Shown piece by piece: positions 8,829-16,250 of a stretch of 64,000 nt of DNA. The number at the start of each line of letters is the position of its first letter. Within the stretch, counting starts at the first letter, position 1. A model generated the notes under the pieces. The model did no database searches. It was not told the DNA's origin and worked only from the letters and a program-made list of their open reading frames with translations. This DNA is from an uncultured Verrucomicrobia subdivision 3 bacterium (GTDB lineage: Bacteria; Verrucomicrobiota; Verrucomicrobiia; Limisphaerales; UBA11358). Both the position numbers and the translations under genes were made by a program. Location: contig CAILMI010000020.1 in NCBI GenBank assembly GCA_903835255.1, positions 35,654 through 99,653 of the forward strand. The letters run 5' to 3'.

Positions 8829-9821
8829 TTAAATCCCCAGTTTGTCCGCCAGCCTCAGGGCCGTGCCCAGCCAGTTCTGGGTGTGATTATCCGGGGGCGA
8901 CCAGTCCTCCGCCCAGCCCAGCATCTGAACGCTTAAATGCAGCTGGCACAGCTCCACCGCCTCTAGTAAATCCTCCACCGATCCGGGGTCGCGTGAATTC
9001 AATGCCCCGTGATACGCCGTCACAAAACGGCGCTTCTCACTTTCGCTCCATTGGCCGGCCGTCAGCGCCGCTAGATCGAGTGCGCCCGGCCCAATTCCCG
9101 CCACTTCCCAGTCCACCGCACAGATAGTTTGAGCCGCCGCGCCCGGGCGCACGATGACGTTGCTGGGATAAAATTCGCCGTGGATCAGGGTCGTCGGCAT
9201 GGCGGCCAGCCGGGCAACCACGCGGTCATAGCGGCTCGCGAGCCGGGTGAACTTCTTCAAATTTGTCACCCGGAGGTTTTTTAAAAACTTTTCCGCGCGC
9301 TCCATCCACACCGCAAAGAAGTCGGCGTCATATTTCAGCAGGTTTTCAGACCGGTGGCCTTTGCGGCCGGCATGCTCGGTGTGGAAGGCGGCGAGCCAGC
9401 GGGCGGCGGCGTCCCATTGGGCGAGATCTCCCACCTGCCACAGGAGGAATCCATCCACCCGCTCCAGAAAAATCCAGTGCCACTCCAGATGCGGCGAATT
9501 GACCGCGCCCACGCATCGCGCCGTGCCATGCCGTGCCGGGTTCAGCAGGGTCTGGTAAACCTCCGACTCCCGCGCTGGGTTGTACAGAAATCGCGGGCGG
9601 ACCTGCTGCGCCGTGGTCAGCACCGAGGGCGGGCTGACGTCCTTGAGCACCAGTCGCAGTTTCTGCCCGCGGGCGAGCGTCACGTCGATGTTTTCCAAGG
9701 TGTAGGACGAGGAGTAAGCACAGAACCGTCGTTGCAGCGTCTGGACGGGTTTCCCCAGAAGACCCTCCAGCGCGGTGCGCAAGGCGTCGCCAGAAATGCG
9801 GTGTCGTGCTTCGGTGTTCAT
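8829..9821 (-). CDS. APH-fold phosphotransferase (aminoglycoside phosphotransferase family)
   Basis: About 330 residues from the ATG at 9821, which overlaps the upstream stop as ATGA; the frame is open further upstream but that overlaps the glycosyltransferase. Kinase-like APH fold: N-lobe with LVLKDVSPP, hinge IFLERVDGFLLW, catalytic loop LIHGEFYPSNVIV and metal-binding VDWEVAGIGPGALDLAAL. In the catalytic loop the usual Asp of HGDxxxxN is Glu (HGEFYPSN). The family phosphorylates hydroxyls of small molecules, sugars and choline as well as drugs. Given glycosyltransferases on one side and a deacetylase on the other, a sugar or glycoconjugate substrate is far more likely than an antibiotic (inference). 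Confidence 0.85.
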   Translation of the reverse strand: MNTEARHRISGDALRTALEGLLGKPVQTLQRRFCAYSSSYTLENIDVTLARGQKLRLVLKDVSPPSVLTTAQQVRPRFLYNPARESEVYQTLLNPARHGTARCVGAVNSPHLEWHWIFLERVDGFLLWQVGDLAQWDAAARWLAAFHTEHAGRKGHRSENLLKYDADFFAVWMERAEKFLKNLRVTNLKKFTRLASRYDRVVARLAAMPTTLIHGEFYPSNVIVRPGAAAQTICAVDWEVAGIGPGALDLAALTAGQWSESEKRRFVTAYHGALNSRDPGSVEDLLEAVELCQLHLSVQMLGWAEDWSPPDNHTQNWLGTALRLADKLGI

Positions 9822-10972
9822 AATCCCACTAATCCTAGCAGCCGGGTCAAGACCCTGTCGGAGTCGAAAATCTCTGCGGCAATTTCCCGCGCCCGCCGGG
9901 CATGCCGCAGATAGTCGGCGTTCAGGGAATCGATCGCATTCAGCACCTCCGCAGGCGTGGTGAACGTCAGCAGCCCCTCGCCGACCGGCAGCAGCCCGCC
10001 CAGCCCGCAATCCTGTGCGATCACCGGCCGGCCGCTGGCGAGGTAGCAAAGGCTGCGGTCGCTGAACCAGGCGCACCGGGAGTGGACATAGCCGCTTTTG
10101 GCGATGCCAAATTCGGCTTTGGAACCCTGGACAAATTCCTGGTAGCGCGCGGGCGTGTTGGCCACGCTGGCCGGATCAAGCAGGCGCCAGCGGTGGGCGG
10201 CCAGCGCGGCGAGGTCCTTGGTCTCGCCGGGGTGGATGGCGAGCGCGAGACAAAACGGTTCCGCGGTGAGGGTGGGCAGCGTCATGAACTGCCGCAGCGA
10301 ATGCACCTTCTGGCCGTAAGTCACACCCTGGAAATCAATCGAGCCGTACCCGCGCCAATGAGCGATGGTGGTGAGCGCATCGTGCTGGATGGGCTGCGCC
10401 ACTGGCCAGCGTTCCAGTACCACGGGCTGCCACGTTTTCAGCCAGTTCAATCCGCACGCGGGAATCACGCAGTCGGCCGTGCCAATCTTCTGGCCAATGG
10501 TGACGTGGTGCGTGTGGCCCCCGAACCGCATGTCGATCTTCTGGACATCGTTCCAAAGCTGGTTGAACGCGGGGTCGAGGTCCAGATAGGCCCGCACCGG
10601 AATTTTCGAGATAAGCCTCTGGTCTGCGAGCAGGCCTGAAATATTGATAAGCGCATCCGCCCGTTCTGCGACCCGTCGCAAGTGGTCGTAACTCAGGCCG
10701 ACGGTCTCGCGGGTGCCCGTCAGGAGCAACGCTGCGGAATCGCCCAGGTCAAACTCGTTACAGACGGATTTGAAGTAGCGGCTATTTTCAGAATCCGCCA
10801 GAGCGATGCCGGCGGGGCTCAGGCGGTCCGAGGGGATTTCCTCGATGAAAAAAACTTCGTGCCCCAATCTGCGGAGGCCAAGGATGTATTGGAGCACAGC
10901 CCAAGTGGCGCCTCCCTGCCAGGGGTCGCCGGCAATCATGCCGCTTACGATCAGAGTGCGCCGCGGTTTCAT
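9818..10972 (-). CDS. CgeB-like glycosyltransferase
   Basis: 384 residues. The N-terminus reads as a GT-B Rossmann start (LIVSGMIAGDPWQGGATWAV) and the C-terminal half holds the nucleotide-sugar binding pattern typical of CgeB/family-1-type transferases (WFSDRSLCYLASGRPVIAQD, then GEGLLTF and an acidic EIFDSD). It is paralogous to the gene just upstream: both share the GGxxW N-terminal motif, WFSDR..xYLASGRP and xFDSD. Start ATG overlaps the upstream stop by 4 bp and its stop overlaps the kinase start by 4 bp, so the genes are probably translationally coupled. No signal or membrane segment: cytoplasmic. Donor and acceptor are not readable. Confidence 0.82.
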   Translation of the reverse strand: MKPRRTLIVSGMIAGDPWQGGATWAVLQYILGLRRLGHEVFFIEEIPSDRLSPAGIALADSENSRYFKSVCNEFDLGDSAALLLTGTRETVGLSYDHLRRVAERADALINISGLLADQRLISKIPVRAYLDLDPAFNQLWNDVQKIDMRFGGHTHHVTIGQKIGTADCVIPACGLNWLKTWQPVVLERWPVAQPIQHDALTTIAHWRGYGSIDFQGVTYGQKVHSLRQFMTLPTLTAEPFCLALAIHPGETKDLAALAAHRWRLLDPASVANTPARYQEFVQGSKAEFGIAKSGYVHSRCAWFSDRSLCYLASGRPVIAQDCGLGGLLPVGEGLLTFTTPAEVLNAIDSLNADYLRHARRAREIAAEIFDSDRVLTRLLGLVGL

Positions 10973-12129
10973 GGCAGTTTCAAATCCACTGCGGCCGCCA
11001 GCGTCGCAATCACGATGTCCGAGTCGAAAAAATCTTCAGCCACCCGCCGCGCGGCCTGACAGTGCTCGGGATAATCGCGGAGGATGGTTTCTGCGCCGGC
11101 GATGGCCTCGTCCAAAGTGCGAAATGACAGCAGGCCGGCGCCGGTCCGGATATGTCGGCTGAAGCCGGTCTCCTGCACCAGGGCAGGGCGCCCGCTCGCC
11201 AGATAGCGGACCGTGCGGTCGCTGAACCAGCCGCTGTTCGTCCCCACATAGACGCCCTGGGCGGGGGAGAATTCGGCGGCGGAATTTTGGATGTAGCGGC
11301 GGAAGGCGTCGGGCGAACCGGCCACGGTGTGCGGTTCGATCACCTGCCAGCCGTGGGCGAGCAACGCGTCCCGATCTTTTTTGTCCGCAGGATGAATCTG
11401 CAGGGCGACCTCGCAGGCCGCGGGGGTGCGCTGGGGCAGGGTGAAAAACTTCCTGAACTCGTGACATTTGAGCCCGTAGGTTTTTCCCCCGTATTCAATT
11501 GGGCCATAGGCGCCCCGCCAGCTGGCGATGGTGGTGAAACGGTCGAAGGGTTTCGGCGGACAGACGGGCCAGTCCGCCAGCACCACGGGCGGGCGGGTGT
11601 GCCGCCATTGAATCCCATCGGTGGGAATGGGGCAGTCCGGATCCCCTATGTTTTCGCCGAGGGTGAAATAAAAATCATGGCCAGCCAGGCCCGGGTTATT
11701 GCCCGCCGCATGCCAAAACTGGGTGAAACCGGGATCGTCATCGTAATAAATCCGGCGGGCCGGAGCTTGCTTGAGTTCGAGCTGCGTCAAGTGGCCGCCG
11801 AAGTTGAACAGAAGATCGGACTGGCGCGCCCACCGGGTTGCTTCCTCCAATGGCAAGCCCCACACCTGCCCATCATCGCACAGGAGCGTCGAGGTGTGTT
11901 CCAGCCCGAACTGTTTCATGACCGCCTGGAAATAGGCCAAATTGGCCGAACTGCTAAAGCCCGTGGGGTGGCCGTGGGCATCGACACACTGCTGGGCCTT
12001 GATCTGTTCGACAAAAAGAACCTGAAAGCCCAGCCGCCGGAAACCCTGGATCCAGCTCAGCCGGCTCCAGGCATTTCCGCCGTTCAGCGGTTTGTGCGCC
12101 AGTGCGCCGCTTATCATTAATTTCTTCAT
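10969..12129 (-). CDS. CgeB-like glycosyltransferase, first gene of glycan operon
   Basis: 386 residues from the ATG at 12129 (MKKLMISGALAHKPLNGG), chosen because it aligns with the start of the downstream paralogue (MKPRRTLIVSGMIAGDPWQGG). An upstream start at 12246 would add 39 basic, non-homologous residues; it has a GGAGG 13 bases before it, so it cannot be excluded. C-terminal hallmarks: GWFSDRTVRYLASGRPALVQETGF, GAGLLSFRTLDEAIAG and DFFDSD. Overlaps the next gene by 4 bp (ATGA). Together with the paralogue, the kinase and the deacetylase it forms a four-gene glycan-modification unit. Confidence 0.82.
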   Translation of the reverse strand: MKKLMISGALAHKPLNGGNAWSRLSWIQGFRRLGFQVLFVEQIKAQQCVDAHGHPTGFSSSANLAYFQAVMKQFGLEHTSTLLCDDGQVWGLPLEEATRWARQSDLLFNFGGHLTQLELKQAPARRIYYDDDPGFTQFWHAAGNNPGLAGHDFYFTLGENIGDPDCPIPTDGIQWRHTRPPVVLADWPVCPPKPFDRFTTIASWRGAYGPIEYGGKTYGLKCHEFRKFFTLPQRTPAACEVALQIHPADKKDRDALLAHGWQVIEPHTVAGSPDAFRRYIQNSAAEFSPAQGVYVGTNSGWFSDRTVRYLASGRPALVQETGFSRHIRTGAGLLSFRTLDEAIAGAETILRDYPEHCQAARRVAEDFFDSDIVIATLAAAVDLKLP

Positions 12130-12405
12130 CCAAGGGGGGACCTGAACACCGCCGCAGGTTATCTCATATTCGCCCCGGGTCAAACCGGACTTCACGTCGG
12201 CCGTTGCCCTTCGGCGGTTGATGAAAACCCGCGGGGTGATCCGCACGCCCGTTCCTCCGCGCGTCCCGGTTTCGGGCCGATCTCCGTGTCATTGAGCGCA
12301 CACCTAAAAAACCGGGAGTTGAAACCGGGGGAGATAAAAAGTCAGCGCCATCGATTGAATGCGCGCTTGAAAGTCGCGGCGGGTGATTTAAGCTGACGTC
12401 ACATC

Positions 12406-12981
12406 ATGATTCAACTCGATGCTCCGTTCCGCGAAGAAAAAATCCGCGCTCTCAAGGTGGGCGACGAGGTGCTGATTTCCGGCGTCGTGTACACCGGCCG
12501 CGATGCCGTTCACAAATACATCCACGAAGGCGGGGTGCTGCCGCCGGAAGTGCAGTTGAAGGACGGCATTATTTATCATTGCGGCCCGGTGATGATGCCG
12601 CAGGCGGATGGCACCTGGAAATGCACCGCCGCCGGCCCCACCACCTCCATCCGCGAGGAGCCCTATCAGTGGCAGGTGATCCGCGACTGCGGTTTGCGCG
12701 GGGTCATCGGCAAGGGCGGGATGGGGGACCGGACCCTGGCGGCCTGCCGGGAACATGGCTGTGTCTATCTGCATGCGGTCGGGGGGGCCGCCCAGGTGCT
12801 GGCCCAGTGCGTGAAGCAGGTGCGCGCCGTTTATATGATGAAGGAGTTCGGCGCCCCGGAAGCCATCTGGGAACTGGAACTGGCGGATTTTCCCGCCGTG
12901 GTGACGATGGATTCCCACGGCCGCTCGCTGCATCAGGAAGTCTTCGCCGCCAGTCAGGCGGCCCTCGCCGCCCGTCTTTAA
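12406..12981 (+). CDS. Class I fumarate hydratase beta subunit-like protein
   Basis: 191 residues matching the C-terminal (beta) domain of iron-sulfur fumarases and L-tartrate dehydratases: the opening LKVGDEVLISGVVYTGRDAVHK, then IIYHCGPVM, the TAAGPTTSIRE motif, GVIGKGGMG, YLHAVGGAA and the acidic end ...LELADFPAVVTMDSHGRSLH. In two-subunit enzymes the alpha subunit carries the 4Fe-4S ligands and is encoded next door. No alpha gene lies on either side: the upstream gene is divergent and the downstream gene convergent, so this is an orphan beta subunit in the window. A partner elsewhere in the genome is expected. Stop overlaps the convergent TlpA-like gene by 4 bp. Confidence 0.88.
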   Translation: MIQLDAPFREEKIRALKVGDEVLISGVVYTGRDAVHKYIHEGGVLPPEVQLKDGIIYHCGPVMMPQADGTWKCTAAGPTTSIREEPYQWQVIRDCGLRGVIGKGGMGDRTLAACREHGCVYLHAVGGAAQVLAQCVKQVRAVYMMKEFGAPEAIWELELADFPAVVTMDSHGRSLHQEVFAASQAALAARL

Positions 12982-13796
12982 TTCCGGGTCAGAGCTTTCG
13001 TCACGGCCGCCTCCAGGGCCTCGCCGCGTAAATCCTGTCCAATGATCCTGCCTTCCCCGTCCAGCAGGAAGGTGGCGGGGATGCTCTGAATGCCGTATTG
13101 AGCCGCCAGCTTGTTTCCCCAGCCCAGTCCGTCAAAATATTGCGGCCAGGGCATCTTCATGGATTGGGTGTACTCGGTCAGCTTTGCCAAGTCCTTGTCC
13201 AGGCTGACGCCGACGACTTCAAAGCCCTGCGCATGGTGTTTTTGATAGGTGGCAATCACGTTGGGCAGTTCGCTGCGACAGGGGCCGCACCACGTCGCCC
13301 AGAAGTCGATCAGCACCGTCTTGCCCTTGAAGGCGGCGAGCGAGAGCGGCCTACCGTCCGTGTCGGTGACGCTGAAGTCGGGGAAGCGGCTTCCCAGAAC
13401 CATCGAGCTTTTTAACGGCAAGGCCGCTGCCGCTTTCTCCGCCCGGTCCGCCACCCGGTCGGCCTCTGAAGCCCATTTTGTGGCGGGATAGTCGGTCTTC
13501 ACCTGCTTCAGCAGGGCTAGGCCCTTTTGCTCCTGTTTCAGCACCTCAAGATAAAGCACCGCTTTCATGAACAGAACTTGGGCGACGGCATCGGTCTTTT
13601 CGCCGGCATGTTCCGCCAGGAGTGCATCAAACTGTTTGAGGTCCCCAGCCAGCGCCGCTTCGGTCCGTTTGCCGGCGCGGATGTCGTCCCCAGTCTGGCT
13701 GATGAGTTGCTCCAGCTGGTGGGTGACATCGTCGGCGGTGGCAGCGGAGACGGAGAGCAGCCCCGCGGCGGCGAGAAAAGTGAAAAAGAGTTTCAT
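12978..13796 (-). CDS. TlpA-like thioredoxin-family protein, exported
   Basis: 272 residues. Signal peptide MKLFFTFLAAAGLLSVSAATA with cleavage near residue 21. A helical N-terminal domain (25-130; TPR-like character, many Ala/Lys/Leu) precedes a TlpA/AhpC-TSA thioredoxin fold: PDFSVTDTDGRPLSLAAFKGK, active site FWATWCGPCRSELP, cis-Pro segment SIPATFLLDGEGRIIG. Probably a periplasmic thiol-disulfide reductant; the substrate is not readable. Helical-plus-thioredoxin architecture is common among exported proteins of Planctomycetota and Verrucomicrobiota. Monocistronic; 3' end overlaps the fumarase gene by 4 bp. Confidence 0.9.
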   Translation of the reverse strand: MKLFFTFLAAAGLLSVSAATADDVTHQLEQLISQTGDDIRAGKRTEAALAGDLKQFDALLAEHAGEKTDAVAQVLFMKAVLYLEVLKQEQKGLALLKQVKTDYPATKWASEADRVADRAEKAAAALPLKSSMVLGSRFPDFSVTDTDGRPLSLAAFKGKTVLIDFWATWCGPCRSELPNVIATYQKHHAQGFEVVGVSLDKDLAKLTEYTQSMKMPWPQYFDGLGWGNKLAAQYGIQSIPATFLLDGEGRIIGQDLRGEALEAAVTKALTRN

Positions 13797-13850
13797 CGGG
13801 GTGGAGCAAACCAGCCCCGACTGCGGTCCGCAAGGGAATTTAAACCCAAA

Positions 13851-14027
13851 TTAAAAAGGCCCCGGCCGAGGTCGGCGCCTCGGCTCCCAGCCCGGGTCTG
13901 CAGCAAGTGTGTCTGGCTGGGTATGGCTGAATCTGTGGGCGGCACAGCGAGTTTCACGGCCGCTAAAAAGGCGCCGAATGAAAAGCAACCCGACGGCAGT
14001 GGCGGTAACCAAAAAGAAAATTCCCAT
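13851..14027 (-). CDS. Possible small membrane protein (58 aa)
   Basis: From the ATG at 14027: MGIFFLVTATAVGLLFIRRLF, a single hydrophobic helix followed by arginines, then a Pro/Arg-rich tail with no pattern. A TTG nine bases upstream is another possible start. No Shine-Dalgarno is visible. The stop codon lies within the terminator hairpin at 13853-13884, which is unusual for a real gene. No family recognised. The rest of the 13797-14121 gap holds nothing else I can support. Confidence 0.25.
   Translation of the reverse strand: MGIFFLVTATAVGLLFIRRLFSGRETRCAAHRFSHTQPDTLAADPGWEPRRRPRPGPF
13853..13884 (-). terminator. Intrinsic terminator downstream of the VIT1-like gene
   Basis: On the minus strand a GCCGAGG/CCTCGGC stem (13865-13871 with 13878-13884, 6-base loop) is followed by CGGGGCC and then five T residues (complement of A 13853-13857). 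It would end transcripts from the VIT1/CCC1-like gene at 14122. Confidence 0.5.
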
Positions 14028-14121
14028 TCGCGTCAAAGTCCGCTTCTACTTTTTAAAATGGGTTAAGCGTCACGATGGCCTCGAGAGATGTCGGTTGAGG
14101 GTTCATGCACATCCTCCAGGA

Positions 14122-14817
14122 TTAGCTGATCCAGCGGGCGATGCCAAACGCCGCTGCTGCCGCCAGCCCGCCAATGATGCTCGTCTGAAGAGCGCTGCGG
14201 ATGACCGGCACGCCAGTGAACCGGCCCTTGATCCCGCCAAAGACTGCCAGAGCCGCTAGGGTCACCGCCACCGAAAGCTTCAACGCGCTAGAGGCATCCG
14301 GAAAAATTAAGTAGGCGCTTAATGGAATCACTCCGCCGATGCTATAAGCGAGCGCGATCGTCAGCGCGCTTTTCCATGCGCGGCTCGGCTCAGGTTTCTC
14401 CAGCCCCAGTTCGAAGCGCATCATGAAGGCCACCCAATCGTTGGGTCGTTTCCTCAGAGATTCCACCACCGTGGCGGATTCCTCATCGGACAGGCCATAG
14501 GTCTGGAATATTTCCCGCACTTCTTGCGCTTCCCGCTCGGGCAGGCGGAGGATTTCCTCCTCCTCGCGGGCCCGTTCGTGCGCGTAATGTTCCGCATCCC
14601 CCCGCGCTGCCAGGTAGCCGCCCAGACCCATCGCAATGGATCCGGCGGCTATCTCCGCGAAACCCGCCGTGACAATCAAATGGGTCTGCGAAATAGCTCC
14701 AGTCAGTCCCGCCGCGAGCGCGAACGGCACCGTCAGCCCATCCGACATGCCAATGACGACATCCCGAACGGCTTCGCCGGCGGTAAAATGTTTTTCAATA
14801 TGCGGGGTGTTGGGCAT
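14122..14817 (-). CDS. VIT1/CCC1 family metal (Fe2+/Mn2+) transporter
   Basis: 231 residues from the ATG at 14817 (MPNTPHIEKHFTAGEAVRDVVIG), with AAGGA about 11 bases upstream; the longer frame to 14880 lacks support. Five predicted helices with the family's conserved first helix (VIGMSDGLTVPFALAAGLTG) and second helix (GFAEIAAGSIAMGLGGYLAARGD). The cytosolic linker between helices 2 and 3 carries the glutamate-rich metal-binding region (HERAREEEEILRLPEREAQE), as in plant VIT1. Family members move Fe2+ or Mn2+ out of the cytosol; the metal here is not certain. Monocistronic, with a terminator downstream. Confidence 0.9.
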   Translation of the reverse strand: MPNTPHIEKHFTAGEAVRDVVIGMSDGLTVPFALAAGLTGAISQTHLIVTAGFAEIAAGSIAMGLGGYLAARGDAEHYAHERAREEEEILRLPEREAQEVREIFQTYGLSDEESATVVESLRKRPNDWVAFMMRFELGLEKPEPSRAWKSALTIALAYSIGGVIPLSAYLIFPDASSALKLSVAVTLAALAVFGGIKGRFTGVPVIRSALQTSIIGGLAAAAAFGIARWIS

Positions 14818-15011
14818 ATATTTTAATTCCTTACAATGGGATGTTAATGCTTTCCGAGTTGGCGCGTCCAAAGTTTTCACTGCGGGAGTTAGAATCCAAT
14901 GGCGGCTAGTAAAGTTCTCCTAGAACCTATCGTTTCGGGCTGGATCCGGCGTCGCCCATCTTCCGGCGGCTCCGCAGATTGCCAAGGATTTGCCACCCCC
15001 TGACCGCGCAC

Positions 15012-15040
15012 TTGACATCGTCAGGTGCGCATTTCAAAAT
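15012..15040 (+). promoter_or_regulatory. Putative sigma70-type promoter in a 519-base gap
   Basis: TTGACA (15012-15017), 17-bp spacer, CAAAAT (15035-15040). It points toward the membrane-protein gene at 15337, with a long ~290-base untranslated stretch between. The rest of the 14818-15336 gap shows no convincing coding frame or RNA gene; the last 60 bases before 15337 are AT-rich and may hold a closer promoter. Confidence 0.35.
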
Positions 15041-15336
15041 TTTGAATAAGCAATGGCTATTTTATCCATCCCTTTTTCTTTAACCGTGTCCGCCTGCCTT
15101 CTTCGGGCCATCCAGCGGATGGCAGACGACAGCAACAACGCCTCTATTGCTCCGGACGCGGGGCGATGACCCCGAGCGTGGCGAATGGTTGTTTACGGAT
15201 CCCGTAAGACAGGAGCCGGTTGAAAAATTGACCCATCCGCGCCGGCACAATGAATGAATGAGCCATACGCCCATCGTCCGGCCGACATAAATTCCCGCTT
15301 TTAATTTCATTCACATCTAATAAATTTATCTTACCA

Positions 15337-15855
15337 ATGAAGCCGATCATCAAACTCATCGCCGCCGCTTCAATTAGCAGGCCTGGCCTTTTTTTCATCA
15401 ATCTGATTCTGCTGATCGTGACCTTGTTTCTGGTATACGATATTTCAGCGATGATTTTCGGCCGCAACGGAACGATCGAAGAAATTGATGATTTGACGGA
15501 CAATGTCGCGACCATCATGGTCGCCTTTGGGGTGTTGATTGAAGAGCGGCACGAGATTTTAAAATTGATTGGATCCGGCAAGAAAAATCAAACCCCGGAC
15601 AATTTTTCAGATATCACCACCCGCTACGGTGTCTATTTTATCGTTGTCGGACTTTTCATCGAAGTTTCCGTTGAAGCCATGAAAATCCCCATCCGATTCT
15701 CAAAAGGGGGGCTGCTCGAAGAGGTGCTGATTGCCGGAAGCGTATTGCTCTCCCTCGGCGGATTGTTAGCGAGCATCCTGTTTGCGCGTGATCTTCTTTT
15801 CCGCATCAAACCAAAACCGGCAGACATCTCATTGTCCGGAATGGAAAACAAGTGA
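15337..15855 (+). CDS. Hypothetical membrane protein, 4 predicted helices
   Basis: 172 residues. Hydrophobic segments at about 17-39 (PGLFFINLILLIVTLFLVYDI), 53-68, 98-112 (GVYFIVVGLFIEVSV) and 130-150 (VLIAGSVLLSLGGLLASILFARDLLF). Loops are charged (EEIDDLTDN; EERHEILKLIGSGKKN). No family recognised. Base composition is AT-richer than its neighbours (many AAA, ATT, GAA codons), possibly acquired or simply divergent. It stands alone on its strand with gaps of ~500 and ~400 bases around it. Function unknown. Confidence 0.75.
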   Translation: MKPIIKLIAAASISRPGLFFINLILLIVTLFLVYDISAMIFGRNGTIEEIDDLTDNVATIMVAFGVLIEERHEILKLIGSGKKNQTPDNFSDITTRYGVYFIVVGLFIEVSVEAMKIPIRFSKGGLLEEVLIAGSVLLSLGGLLASILFARDLLFRIKPKPADISLSGMENK

Positions 15856-16250
15856 TGCGCTCTTGATGATCTATCCCTCAGAATCCGGACCTGCCGGGCT
15901 GATTCCGCCGCCCTGCATCCTATAGGTCCCATTGAGCTTTCTAAGCCGCAGAATGAGCGCCCGCCCCACGGCCGCTCCCGCTTCGCCTGGGCTATGGCGC
16001 AGGAACGCTAGAACAGTTCTTGGCAACTGTGGGACAGGTAGGGCGCGTTTATCCGTGCGCGCGGTCGTGGTCAACCAGCACGCGTGGATTGGCAACGGCG
16101 GCGGGCAGGGGGCGGCCCTGAGATTTTAACCCTCAGATTAACCGTGAACCGATTTCATAGCGGCCATCCCCAACGACCGGCTCAGCCGGGCTGGGCAGCC
16201 CGTGCGCGGCGTCTGCGGCGTTGCAAAATAATTAAATAAGATCTCTGCGG
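15856..16250. other. Intergenic stretch without a supportable gene
   Basis: Between the membrane protein (+) and the end of glnS (-). Frames here lack protein-like composition. CTGCGGC occurs twice as a direct repeat near the glnS end (about 16214 and 16246), but no terminator hairpin is clear. Confidence 0.5.

Noticed and set aside
8829..9821. Aminoglycoside resistance gene
   Set aside because: The APH fold is shared by many sugar and small-molecule kinases; the HGE loop and the glycan operon argue against drug resistance.
13527..14066. 179-codon plus-strand frame between the TlpA-like and VIT1-like genes
   Set aside because: Its first half is the complement of the signal peptide and helical region of the TlpA-like gene, and it runs through a minus-strand terminator.
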